From Halobacteroides halobius DSM 5150 (GTDB lineage Bacteria > Bacillota > Halanaerobiia > Halobacteroidales > Halobacteroidaceae): 64,000 bases of DNA. The notes beneath the pieces were generated by a model. It had not been told where the DNA came from, made no database searches, and saw nothing but the letters and a program-made list of their open reading frames with translations. Positions 34,304-43,037 of this stretch are shown here, piece by piece. The first letter of the stretch is position 1. Every line of letters starts with the position of its first letter. A program made the position numbers and the translations under genes. Location of the stretch: the NCBI RefSeq assembly GCF_000328625.1, contig NC_019978.1, positions 372,001-436,000 of the forward strand, in the 5' to 3' direction.

Positions 34304-35289
34304 GTGAATATTTAGAGTTTGAAAAACCTCTGATTGAATTAGAAGAAAAGATTAATGAATTGAATAGTTTTATGCAAGATAAGGATATTGACTTAACAGA
34401 TGAGGTTAAGCGCTTAGAGAAGCGAGCTAATAATTTACGAGAAGAAATATTCTCTGAATTAAAGCCTTGGGAAATTTTAAAGATTGCCCGACATGGTGAG
34501 AGACCTACTACTTTAGATTATATCGATCTAATTTGTGATGAATTTGTTGAATTGCATGGTGATAGAACTTATGGAGATGATCAAGCTTTAGTAGGAGGAA
34601 TTGCTAAGATAGATAACATGCCTGTAACTATTATCGGGCATCAAAAAGGAAAGACTACTAAAGATAATATTAATCGTAACTTTGGTATGGCCCATCCTGA
34701 AGGTTATCGTAAGGCCTTACGATTAATGGAGCAAGCAGAAAAATTTGGTAGACCAATTATATCTTTAATCAATACGCCAGGAGCTTACCCTGGAATTGGA
34801 GCTGAAGAGAGGGGACAAGCCGAAGCTATTGCTAAGAATATGATGGAGATGTCAGGAATCTCTGTTCCAATCATTGTAGTTATTACAGGAGAAGGAGGTA
34901 GTGGTGGAGCATTAGGTATTGGTGTAGGTGATAGAGTTCTAATGTTAGAATATACTTACTATTCTGTTTGTTCTCCTGAAGCATGTGCAGCTATTTTATG
35001 GAAGGATGCTAATGAGGCTGAAACCGCAGCCAAAGCATTAAATATAACTGCGCAAGACTTATTAGAATTAGGCATCATAGATAGTACAATTGCTGAACCT
35101 CCTGGAGGAGCTCATAAAAATTATGAGCGTAGCGCTCAATTATTAAAGGAGACAATTATGCAAGAAATCAGTGAACTGCAAGAACTTGATACAGCTACTT
35201 TGTTAGATAATAGGTACAATAAATTCAGAAAAATGGGGTATATTAAAAACAAGTTTGAAGAAGTTGTTGAGGAGAAACAAGCTAATTAA
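34300..35289 (+). CDS. accA: Acetyl-CoA carboxylase carboxyltransferase alpha subunit
   Basis: 329 residues, partner of AccD. Landmarks are [49 protein letters not shown] and [19 protein letters not shown] overlap with accD ensures paired synthesis. After its stop the non-coding structured element of 35.3-35.8 kb begins, before pfkA. Confidence 0.96.
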   Translation: MSEYLEFEKPLIELEEKINELNSFMQDKDIDLTDEVKRLEKRANNLREEIFSELKPWEILKIARHGERPTTLDYIDLICDEFVELHGDRTYGDDQALVGGIAKIDNMPVTIIGHQKGKTTKDNINRNFGMAHPEGYRKALRLMEQAEKFGRPIISLINTPGAYPGIGAEERGQAEAIAKNMMEMSGISVPIIVVITGEGGSGGALGIGVGDRVLMLEYTYYSVCSPEACAAILWKDANEAETAAKALNITAQDLLELGIIDSTIAEPPGGAHKNYERSAQLLKETIMQEISELQELDTATLLDNRYNKFRKMGYIKNKFEEVVEEKQAN

Positions 35290-35826
35290 GGAGCTATGAT
35301 ACAGCTTATAAATTCCTAGTTAAAACTAGGTAAAGTTGATCGTTGCTCTCAAGGCAAAGGGAGTGTAGAGAACTGAAAAGTTTTTAGCACAATGCCTTCG
35401 TGTCCTGTGGACACTTCGTAACAAAAGGCGTTTCCTACGTTATTTGGTTAAAGAGTTTTTATTAAACTCAACAAGGTTATCACACTTTGGAATGTATCCA
35501 TCAGTTCCAAATCGCAGGCAGAGCCTTGCTCTGTAAACTACCCTGTGGCACTAAGGAAGAAACCTCGTCTAAGTCTAGTTCTTCTGGATATGAAAGGCTA
35601 ACACCGAAAGTGCATAAGCCCCATTTGACATTGCCTATAGCAGGGTATTTACATACCCTCGCTATTGACTACATCTGGGAACTATAGCCAATGGTTATGT
35701 TCACCAATGTACTCTAAGAGCAAGAATCTATATGATTCTGCGACATAGAAGGGAATTACCCCGCAAGGGAGATTGGTTCGAGAGAACCACAAATCCTAGT
35801 GGGAAACCATACCCACTAGGTAACTA
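35290..35826 (+). ncRNA. Unidentified large structured RNA-like element
   Basis: About 530 nt without a credible gene between accA and pfkA, packed with hairpins. GNRA-capped ones are AACT-GAAA-AGTT (35371-35382) and GGTTC-GAGA-GAACC (35775-35788). Others are GTGTCC/GGACAC (35400-35414), CAGAGC/GCTCTG (35519-35533), GGGTAT/ATACCC (35643-35658) and AGAATC/GATTCT (35723-35739). AAGGCA (35351) can pair with TGCCTT (35393). Similar palindromes bound it: CCTAG/CTAGG at 35315-35330 and CCTAGTGGG/CCCACTAGG at 35795-35820, both continuing GTAA. GC content is visibly higher than its surroundings. I do not recognise the class. A 66-codon frame (35487-35687) runs through hairpins and has no ribosome site. 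Confidence 0.5.
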
Positions 35827-35875
35827 TAATAATATTTAGTTAGTTTCAGATAAGTTAAAACAAGGAGGAAATAGA

Positions 35876-36880
35876 ATGAATAAAATAGGAGTTTTAACTA
35901 GTGGGGGAGATGCTCCAGGGATGAATGCTGCTGTTAGAGCAGTTGTTCGAAAAGCCCTTCACGAAGGTTTAGAAGTAGTAGGTATTAAACGAGGTTATTC
36001 TGGAGTGATTGAAGGAGACTTCATTACTTTAGATCGTAGTTCAGTAAGTGATATTATCCAACGAGGAGGCACATTTTTACGTTCTGCTCGTTGTGAAGAG
36101 TTTAGAACTAAAGAAGGAAGAAAAAGAGCTGCTAAGAAACTAAGAGAAGAGGGAATTGAAGGCTTAGTAGTAATTGGTGGTGATGGCTCTTTTACTGGCG
36201 CTAAATTATTAAATGAAGAAACAGGAATTAAGACTATTGGTGTACCTGCTACTATTGATAATGATATTGCATGTACAGATGATTCTATTGGTTATGATAC
36301 TGCTATGAATACTATTATTGATGCTATCACTAAAATCAGAGATACTGCTAGTTCACATGAAAGAGCATTTGTAATTGAAGCTATGGGTCGTCACGCTGGA
36401 TTTTTAACTTTAGCTGCTGGGTTAGCTGGCGGAGCAGAGTCCATTTTAGTTCCAGAGATAGATTTTGAGATGGATGAAGTTTGTGAAAAAATCCAACATG
36501 ATTATGAAGAAGGTAAAATACATAGTATTGTTTTAGTAGCAGAAGGCGTAGAGCTTGGAAATGTAGAATTTGAAACTAATAGAAACCCTGATGAAAGTCC
36601 TGCATTTTTAATTGGTCGAGAAATTAATGAAAGAACAGGATTTGAGACTCGAGTTACTATCTTAGGTCATATTCAGCGGGGTGGTGCTCCAACTGGGCGT
36701 GATAGACTATTAGCTAGTAGATTAGGAGCTTCTGCTGTGGATCAATTATTAGCTGGTAAAAGTAATAAAATGGTTGGTTTAATTCATAATACAGTAAAGG
36801 TAGCTCCAATTGAAGAAGCTATTGAAAGTAATAAAGAGTTGAATGAAGAGGTATATAAATTAGCTAATATACTAACTTAA
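35876..36880 (+). CDS. pfkA: ATP-dependent 6-phosphofructokinase
   Basis: Phosphorylates fructose 6-phosphate, the committing step of glycolysis. 334 residues. TSGGDAPGMNAAVRAV opens the chain; GGDGSFTGA has Gly where PPi-linked enzymes have Asp, which indicates ATP use. The catalytic loop is PATIDNDIACTD (PGT in most relatives), and MGRHAGFLT and GHIQRGGAPTGRD follow. AAGGAGG precedes the ATG. Followed by pyk, as in many Firmicutes. Confidence 0.95.
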   Translation: MNKIGVLTSGGDAPGMNAAVRAVVRKALHEGLEVVGIKRGYSGVIEGDFITLDRSSVSDIIQRGGTFLRSARCEEFRTKEGRKRAAKKLREEGIEGLVVIGGDGSFTGAKLLNEETGIKTIGVPATIDNDIACTDDSIGYDTAMNTIIDAITKIRDTASSHERAFVIEAMGRHAGFLTLAAGLAGGAESILVPEIDFEMDEVCEKIQHDYEEGKIHSIVLVAEGVELGNVEFETNRNPDESPAFLIGREINERTGFETRVTILGHIQRGGAPTGRDRLLASRLGASAVDQLLAGKSNKMVGLIHNTVKVAPIEEAIESNKELNEEVYKLANILT

Positions 36881-36940
36881 ATAAAAAATATATAAATTAG
36901 CTAATTAAATATTATTTATAAATAAGGAGGAATTGTTAAA

Positions 36941-38695
36941 ATGAGAAAGACTAAAATTGTTTGTACTATTGGCCCTGCTAGTGATGATAAGGAAACATTA
37001 TCTGAATTGATTGATGCAGGTATGAATGTAGCACGACTTAACTTTTCCCATGGTGATTTTGAGGAGCATGGAGCAAAGATAGACAAGATTAGAGAATTAT
37101 CTGCTGAAAAGGAAAAGCCTGTAGCTTTATTATTAGATACTAAGGGGCCAGAAATTAGAACTGGTGACTTAGAGAATGATGAAGATGTAGTTTTAGAAGC
37201 TGGGCAAGATTTTACTTTAACTACAGAAGATATTGTAGGAAATAATGAAAAAGTATCTGTTTCCTATAAGAATTTACCGGAAGATATGTCTGTTGGTAAG
37301 ACAATTTTAATTGATGATGGATTAATTGGTTTAGAAGTAAAGGAAGTCAATAAAACAGATGTTATTTGTACGGTAGTTAATGGTGGAGAATTAGGTTCTA
37401 CAAAAGGTGTTAACTTACCTGGTGTGTCTGTACAATTACCAGCTATTACTGATAAGGATAAAAATGATATTAAGTTTGGTATAGAACAAGGTGTAGACTT
37501 TATTGCTGCTTCTTTTGTTCGTAAAGCAGCTGATGTTTTAGCTATTAGAGAAATTTTAGAAGAGCATAATGCTGATATACATATAATTGCTAAAATTGAG
37601 AATCAAGAGGGAGTAGAAAATGTTGATGAAATCTTAGAAGTAGCTGACGGATTAATGGTAGCTCGTGGTGATTTAGGTGTAGAGATTCCACCAGAGAAGG
37701 TACCAGCTGCTCAAAAGATGATGATAAATAAGTGTAATAGAGCAGGTAAACCAGTTATTACAGCTACTCAAATGTTAGAGTCAATGATTCACAATCCACG
37801 GCCTACAAGAGCAGAAGCTAGTGATGTAGCTAATGCTATTTATGATGGTACTGATGCAACAATGTTATCTGGTGAGACTGCAAAAGGTGATTATCCACAA
37901 GAGTCAGTTAAAACAATGGCTAACATTGCAACAGAGACTGAAAAATCATTAAAGTATCGACAACTATTAGATAGAGAAGCACTAAATCCAGCTAGAACAA
38001 TTACTGATTCAATTAGTTATGATACATGTAAGACTGCTTATGAATTAGGAGCTTCTGCAATTATTACTTCTACTCGTTCTGGATATACAGCTAGAATGGT
38101 TTCTAAGCATAGACCATATGCTCCTGTAGTAGCTGTTACTCCTAACAAAAGAGTCTTTAATAAATTAATCTTATCTTGGGGGGTTAAGCCTGTATTAGCA
38201 GATATTACTGAATCTACAGATGAGATGATTGATGAATCAATAGCTGCTGCTAGAAAAGATGGCTATGTAGAACAAGGTGATTTAGTAGTTATGACTGCTG
38301 GTGCTCCAGCTGGTGTTCCAGGAACTACTAATTTATTAAGAGTAGAAATAGTTGGAGAAGTTGCTTTACGTGGTGTAGGAGTTGGTAATAAATCCGCTAG
38401 TGGGAGAGTTTCTATAGCTTACAATGCCAATGATGCAAAAGAAAAGGTTAAACAAGGAGATATTTTAGTGGTACCAGAAACAAATGATGATTACTTACCT
38501 GCTTTAGAGAAAGCAGCAGGGGTAATTACAGAAAATCCTGGTTTAACTTCTTATACTGCTATTAAAGGATTAAAACTTGATATTCCTGTAATAGTAGGAG
38601 TTTCTAATGCCACTGATAATTTAGAAGATGATGAAGTTGTTACAATAGATAGTATTAGAGGATTAATCTATAAAGGTGAAGCTAAGATTTTATAA
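36941..38695 (+). CDS. pyk: Pyruvate kinase with C-terminal PEP-utiliser domain
   Basis: 584 residues, about 110 longer than the basic enzyme. The extra part is the PEP-utilising-like C domain found in Bacillus pyruvate kinases (GVGNKSASGRVSIAY onward; TENPGLTSYTAIKGL carries the conserved block with Pro-Gly instead of the catalytic His). Catalytic sites are RLNFSHGDFEEH, LLDTKGPEIRTG, MVARGDLGVEIPPEKVP and MLESMIHNPRPTRAE. Makes ATP and pyruvate. Co-oriented with pfkA, 60 nt apart, and followed by a strong terminator. Confidence 0.95.
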   Translation: MRKTKIVCTIGPASDDKETLSELIDAGMNVARLNFSHGDFEEHGAKIDKIRELSAEKEKPVALLLDTKGPEIRTGDLENDEDVVLEAGQDFTLTTEDIVGNNEKVSVSYKNLPEDMSVGKTILIDDGLIGLEVKEVNKTDVICTVVNGGELGSTKGVNLPGVSVQLPAITDKDKNDIKFGIEQGVDFIAASFVRKAADVLAIREILEEHNADIHIIAKIENQEGVENVDEILEVADGLMVARGDLGVEIPPEKVPAAQKMMINKCNRAGKPVITATQMLESMIHNPRPTRAEASDVANAIYDGTDATMLSGETAKGDYPQESVKTMANIATETEKSLKYRQLLDREALNPARTITDSISYDTCKTAYELGASAIITSTRSGYTARMVSKHRPYAPVVAVTPNKRVFNKLILSWGVKPVLADITESTDEMIDESIAAARKDGYVEQGDLVVMTAGAPAGVPGTTNLLRVEIVGEVALRGVGVGNKSASGRVSIAYNANDAKEKVKQGDILVVPETNDDYLPALEKAAGVITENPGLTSYTAIKGLKLDIPVIVGVSNATDNLEDDEVVTIDSIRGLIYKGEAKIL

Positions 38696-38713
38696 TATAA
38701 ATGTAGGAATGCT

Positions 38714-38743
38714 AAAAATGCGTAGCTCAAGCTACGCATTTTT
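38714..38743 (+). terminator. Terminator after pyk
   Basis: AAAAATGCGTAGC, loop TCAA, GCTACGCATTTTT. Confidence 0.9.
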
Positions 38744-38767
38744 ACTTTATAAAAGAAGGTGATAGAT

Positions 38768-39244
38768 ATGTTACGTTTATTTTTAATTTTTTCTGTGGTC
38801 CCTTTAATTGAATTAGCTTTGTTGATTAGAATAGGAGGTTACTTTGGTCTACCGGCAACTATTATTTTAGTAGCTGGAACAGGTATAGTAGGAGTATCAT
38901 TGGCTAAGCAGCAAGGTTTAGCTGTAATTAATGAAGTAAGGCAGAACCTAAGTAGTGGTAAATTGCCTAAAGATAGTCTATTAGATGGTGGATTAATTTT
39001 AGTAGGTGGGGTGCTACTTTTAACCCCTGGATTAATAACAGATATAATGGGCTTTTCTTTAATAATTCCAGTAACTAGAAAAGTAATCAGACAAGTAGTT
39101 AAGAATCAAATTAAAGATAAAGTAGTTATGAAAAGCTATACTCATAGAACAAAGCGGGATGATATAAATCAATCTCAGAAGAATAAAACAGAAGAAGATG
39201 ATATAATTGATATAGAGGATTATGAAGAAATAGATGAAGATTAA
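38768..39244 (+). CDS. fxsA: FxsA family membrane protein
   Basis: 158 residues of the FxsA family, named for suppression of F-mediated phage exclusion; cellular role unclear. Membrane spans are about residues 3-22, 27-45 and 70-95, with the conserved GLLLLTPGLITDIMGF-type loop (here VLLLTPGLITDIMGFSLIIP). A charged acidic tail ends the protein. The ATG at 38768 has AAGGTGA before it; the GTG at 38759 is part of that site. The group II intron copy 1 sits after its terminator. Confidence 0.85.
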   Translation: MLRLFLIFSVVPLIELALLIRIGGYFGLPATIILVAGTGIVGVSLAKQQGLAVINEVRQNLSSGKLPKDSLLDGGLILVGGVLLLTPGLITDIMGFSLIIPVTRKVIRQVVKNQIKDKVVMKSYTHRTKRDDINQSQKNKTEEDDIIDIEDYEEIDED

Positions 39245-39276
39245 AAATAGAATATATTTATTAAGGAATATGAGAG

Positions 39277-39304
39277 GACTATGGCTAATAGCTATAGTCT
39301 TTTT
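39277..39304 (+). terminator. Terminator of fxsA and target of intron copy 1
   Basis: GACTATGGC, loop TAATA, GCTATAGTC, then five T. The intron starts at the next base, 39305. Confidence 0.85.
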
Positions 39305-41418
39305 GTGTGCTCTGTAGTCTATGATGATAGTAGGTGTAAGTCCTGCCTATTCTGGAAGAATGGATAATATGGTTGAGATATTGTGGCACTCACAGACGAA
39401 ATGGGTGAGCAAACGGAGAAAACAAACGTCAACCTAAGTTAATAAAGAACAGGATATGAAGTCAACAGTAACAGGGTGTTCATTGTGAGATGTAATCTGA
39501 AGAGTTTGAGGCGAAAAATCAGTCCGGAACAATATGTGAACCGAAGGTGGCATTCATTAGTGACGATCTACCAAAAGGATGGAGAAGTCCAAAGCTGACT
39601 TACAGACCATTGGAGTATGTTAGATTAATGAGTGTGATTATGGTCGGAATGATTGGAATATAGCATAGGTGACCAGAGGATGCTCTAATATGGTCTTTAT
39701 AGAAATCTATAAAGATAAGTGATGATATAACCTGAATAGGGAAAGTCAAAGCGATGAAATATTAGAGTTCAGAAGCTATCATAGTAGTGAAAAAAAAAAA
39801 AAAAAAAATCAATGAAAGTTGATTACAGTGAAGGATAGCCAGGTTATTGAAGTTTAGAATTGAGTGTTGATGGTATTTAAATCAAAATGGTTTAAACATT
39901 GTTAAAGACAATAAGTCTTAAAAGAAATAGCGGACAGAAAATCATAACTGGAAGCGTGATGAATTTAAGAAAAACCATGACCTAAGTAGTAGTAAACTAA
40001 GAGGTGCGATTGGCGAGAGCTTAGAAGACGTGCTTAGGAATGCTACGAATATAGGGGTTTAGATATTAAGACAGGATAGGAAGAACTGGTAAGTCGTGAG
40101 GTAGGATAGGTAGAAAAAAAAATTAGTTCGCTATATAGTATAAAAGATTTAGTGACTAAGAAAAGACATTTACATTGTGCAGCTCAGAAAGTTTTGAATA
40201 ATGGTGGTTGTGGAGGGATTGACGGTGTAGAAGTTGAAGAATTTAGAGAAAATTACACTAAGAATATGAGTGCTTTATATCGCCAGTTAACAGAAGATAG
40301 ATATGAGCCACAACCAGTTCTAAGAACGTATATCTCAAAAGGAAATGGAGAACAAAGACCACTAGGTATTCCAGTAATTAAAGACCGAATTGCCCAACAA
40401 GCAGTGAAACAGATTCTAGAGATACACTTTGAAGAAATATTCTGCGACTGTTCTTATGGTTTTAGACCTAATAGGTCAACCGAAGATGCAATTAAGAAAG
40501 TAGAAGAATATAAAGAACAAGGTTATAATTGGGTATTAGACACAGATGTCAAATCTTACTTTGATACAATAGACCATGAAATTTTAATGGAGCTGATAGC
40601 AGAGGAAGTAAGTGATGGTTGGATATTAGATATTATTAGGTCGTGGCTTACTATAGGTGTCATGACTGAGAAAGGAAAAGAAGAAACAACGGAGGGAACT
40701 CCACAAGGAGGCGTAATTTCTCCACTTTTAGCAAATATCTACCTACATCACTTTGATAAGAAAATGACGCGTCGAGGATATAAGATAGTTAGATTTGCCG
40801 ATGACTTTATAATTATGGCTAAGAGTAAAGCTAAAGCAGAACGTGCTTTGGAAGTAACTCGCCAGATTATAGAAAATGAATTAAACTTAAGACTACATCC
40901 TCGGAAAACAGTAATTACGAATTTTAATGATGGATTTAAATTTCTAGAATTTAAATTTTATAATTGTGATTATAAAAAGCCAAAAGAGAGCTCTATTAAA
41001 AGTTTCAAGGATAAAGTAAGAAAGAAAACCAAAAGGAATAGGTCAATAGGAGTAGCTGTAATGATTGATGAGCTTAATTTAATTATTAGAGGTTGGGGTA
41101 ATAGTTTTCTACTAGGAAATATTAAAGGACTATATAAAAAGTTAGATGGTTGGATAAGAATGAGAGTACGTTGTTTTATAGAAGGAAAGAAGGCGAAAGG
41201 GCAGAATTATCGCCTTCCTAATAAAATATTAAGAGATTTAGGACTAGAATCACTGCTTACCGATGTGCTTTAGACAAGAGTAAAATATACATTTGTGGCA
41301 ACACAAAGACGATAACTTACTCTCTGTTAAGGAGCAACAATGACCGAAAGCTGTATACGGGAGAACCGTACGTGCAGTTTGACAAGAGGTCCCAGCCGTG
41401 AGGCTGGTCCTACTTTAT
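39305..41418 (+). mobile_element. Group II intron, copy 1 (class C-like)
   Basis: Starts GTGTGCTC right after a terminator T-run, the insertion habit of bacterial class C introns. An RNA-rich 5' part (39305-40110) precedes the reverse transcriptase. Domain V is at 41348-41381: triad AGC, arms AGCTGTA/TGCAGTT and TACGG/CCGTA, GAGA loop, CG bulge. Domain VI is the CCCAGCC/GGCTGG hairpin with a bulged A in CCTAC. The 3' end is placed at TTTAT, with a few bases of uncertainty. Copy 2 is 50200-52306. A run of 19 A at 39790-39808 is 11 A in copy 2. Confidence 0.92.
40152..41273 (+). CDS. Group II intron reverse transcriptase/maturase, copy 1
   Basis: A 373-residue intron-encoded protein for splicing and retrotransposition. 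RT blocks seen are KDRIAQQAVKQIL, GFRPNRSTEDAI, LDTDVKSYFDTIDH, GTPQGGVISPLLANIYLH and RFADDFIIMAK (FADD for the usual YADD). A maturase X domain follows (KTKRNRSIGVAV to GWGNSF). There is no endonuclease domain, as in class C. The only usable start is GTG at 40152; the frame continues upstream to a poly-A tract (VEKKISSLYSIKDL) without a start codon. The residue before the first catalytic Asp is Thr here and Ala in copy 2. Confidence 0.9.
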   Translation: MTKKRHLHCAAQKVLNNGGCGGIDGVEVEEFRENYTKNMSALYRQLTEDRYEPQPVLRTYISKGNGEQRPLGIPVIKDRIAQQAVKQILEIHFEEIFCDCSYGFRPNRSTEDAIKKVEEYKEQGYNWVLDTDVKSYFDTIDHEILMELIAEEVSDGWILDIIRSWLTIGVMTEKGKEETTEGTPQGGVISPLLANIYLHHFDKKMTRRGYKIVRFADDFIIMAKSKAKAERALEVTRQIIENELNLRLHPRKTVITNFNDGFKFLEFKFYNCDYKKPKESSIKSFKDKVRKKTKRNRSIGVAVMIDELNLIIRGWGNSFLLGNIKGLYKKLDGWIRMRVRCFIEGKKAKGQNYRLPNKILRDLGLESLLTDVL

Positions 41419-41452
41419 TATATTGAAAGATTAAAATTTAATTTAATATACG

Positions 41453-41482
41453 TTTGCATTTTGTTTACATAATGTTTATAAT
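41453..41482 (+). promoter_or_regulatory. Direct-repeat operator, site 1
   Basis: TTTGCA (41453), TTTACA (41464) and TTTATA (41475) at exact 11-bp steps, running into TATAAT (41477-41482). The spacing is that of Pho-box-type sites bound by OmpR-family regulators. The same array occurs at 44558-44585. Confidence 0.6.
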
Positions 41483-41546
41483 TATACTAAAGAAGATTAG
41501 TTAAGGTAATTTAATAAGACTACTAAAAAAGAGGAGGGTGTTATTA

Positions 41547-42176
41547 ATGACTAAAACTAAAAGAAACAAAAAGAGTGGGTGGCAAGATAAGTTTAAAGAT
41601 TATGCAAAAGTTGGTGTAGTGATTGCTATAGTTTTTTGGATTTTCTCTATAGCTAATGGAGCGCAACAGTTGGCTATTGAAAATAAAAAAATTGTACAAA
41701 AACCTAAGTATAAAATATCTTATGTAGCAGGTGGGCCAAAGCGATTTAAAGAAGAGTTTAAGAATTACCTTGAAGATACTGATAAAAAGATAGAGACGAA
41801 TCAGTACTTATGGAGTACAATCATAGTTAAGAATACTGGTGGAAAGAAAGCCAAAGAAGTTAAGATTAAAGATAAAGCTGCTATAGAAATTACTCAGATA
41901 GGAGTATCAGAACCTGGTTGGGGATATACTGAGGCAGAAGTTAGTTATAATAAAAAGAAGCAAGAAGCAATAATAACTCTGAAAGAGCTAGAAGTAGGAG
42001 AAAAGATTTATGCATTTATAGCTATGAATCCTTCTCAACTTAACAAACCATATAACCTAGCTGTTGATCAAAAATGGGCTGGGACGTATAGAAGATATCA
42101 AGATAAGATAACTGTTAAATCAAATTTAGCTAAAAGAACTTTATATGGTAATGGTTATGCTAGTTTGTATAAATAA
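41547..42176 (+). CDS. Membrane-anchored protein of unknown function
   Basis: 209 residues. One N-terminal membrane span (VGVVIAIVFWIFSIANGA, about 25-42) with a basic leader, so the C-terminal domain probably faces outward. It contains WSTIIVKNTGGKKAKEVKIKD, a beta-sandwich-like stretch seen in surface proteins; I recognise no family. The ATG at 41547 follows GAGGAGGG; earlier in-frame codons sit in that site. It carries the direct-repeat operator and stands just before the two-component genes, so it is a likely target of that system. Confidence 0.6.
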   Translation: MTKTKRNKKSGWQDKFKDYAKVGVVIAIVFWIFSIANGAQQLAIENKKIVQKPKYKISYVAGGPKRFKEEFKNYLEDTDKKIETNQYLWSTIIVKNTGGKKAKEVKIKDKAAIEITQIGVSEPGWGYTEAEVSYNKKKQEAIITLKELEVGEKIYAFIAMNPSQLNKPYNLAVDQKWAGTYRRYQDKITVKSNLAKRTLYGNGYASLYK

Positions 42177-42311
42177 AATTTGTGCCCCCTATCCTAGAAG
42201 GAATTATCCTTCTAGGAATTTTTAATTTAGTAATAGATACTATATTTGTTATAATAAAAAGAGAAGCTTAATAGTACTTTATAATATATTTTTTAGAAAG
42301 GGGAGTTACTG

Positions 42312-43037
42312 TTGAATTTACACGGAAAAGAAATATTATTAATTGAAGATGATCAACATATTTTTTCTTTAATTGAAGCAATGTTAAAACCATATGATGT
42401 TAATTTAACTTTTGAGAAAGATGGTATGAAGGGTTTAGAAATGGCATTATTTAATAATTACCATTTGATTTTATTGGATATTATGCTTCCTAAAAAAGAT
42501 GGCTGGGAGGTATGTCGGCAATTAAAGAATTCCGGAATTGATACGCCAATAATAATGCTAACTGCTAAAGTAGAAGAGGCAGATAAAGTTTTAGGTTTAG
42601 AGATGGGGGCTGATGATTATGTAACTAAACCATTTAGTCCTAGGGAATTAATAGCTAGAATAAAGGCAGTCTTGCGAAGATTTGAAAAAACAAAGAAAGT
42701 AAAAACTGAAACTAGATTGCAATTTCCTAAAATTAATTTAGAAATTAATCTTAAAAGTTATGATGTGTATGTAAAAGGGAGTAAAGTAATGGTTGCTCCT
42801 AAAGAGTTTGAGTTATTATCTTTTTTAGCTAGCCATCCAAATGAGGCATTTAGTAGAGAGGATTTATTAGACCAAATTTGGGATAATAATAGCAAACAGA
42901 CAAGAACAGTTGATGAACATATTAAAAGATTAAGAAAAAAACTTACTGCTGCGGGATTAAAGGATATTCCTTTAGAAACTGTGTGGGGGATTGGATATAA
43001 ATTTGAAATAGAGGATGAAAAAAAGAATGAAGTTTGA
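42312..43037 (+). CDS. OmpR/PhoB-type response regulator
   Basis: 241 residues. The receiver domain has acidic pair LIEDDQ, phospho-acceptor Asp in HLILLDIMLPKKDG near residue 55, Thr in MLTAK and Lys in DDYVTKPFSP. The winged-helix domain (about 135-235) ends in RTVDEHIKRLRKKL and GYKFE. It starts with TTG after AAAGGGGAG. It overlaps the kinase gene by 23 nt. Family members bind direct repeats at 11-bp steps; such repeats lie before both flanking genes. Confidence 0.92.
   Translation: MNLHGKEILLIEDDQHIFSLIEAMLKPYDVNLTFEKDGMKGLEMALFNNYHLILLDIMLPKKDGWEVCRQLKNSGIDTPIIMLTAKVEEADKVLGLEMGADDYVTKPFSPRELIARIKAVLRRFEKTKKVKTETRLQFPKINLEINLKSYDVYVKGSKVMVAPKEFELLSFLASHPNEAFSREDLLDQIWDNNSKQTRTVDEHIKRLRKKLTAAGLKDIPLETVWGIGYKFEIEDEKKNEV

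Noticed and set aside
35487-35687. 66-codon frame in the structured element
   Set aside because: No ribosome site, crosses several hairpins, and the peptide has no recognisable character.
35290-35826. tmRNA, RNase P RNA or a group II intron for the structured element
   Set aside because: No tRNA-like ends, no RNase P core motifs, no GTGYG start and no AGC or CGC domain V. A GNRA hairpin near 35775 alone is not enough.
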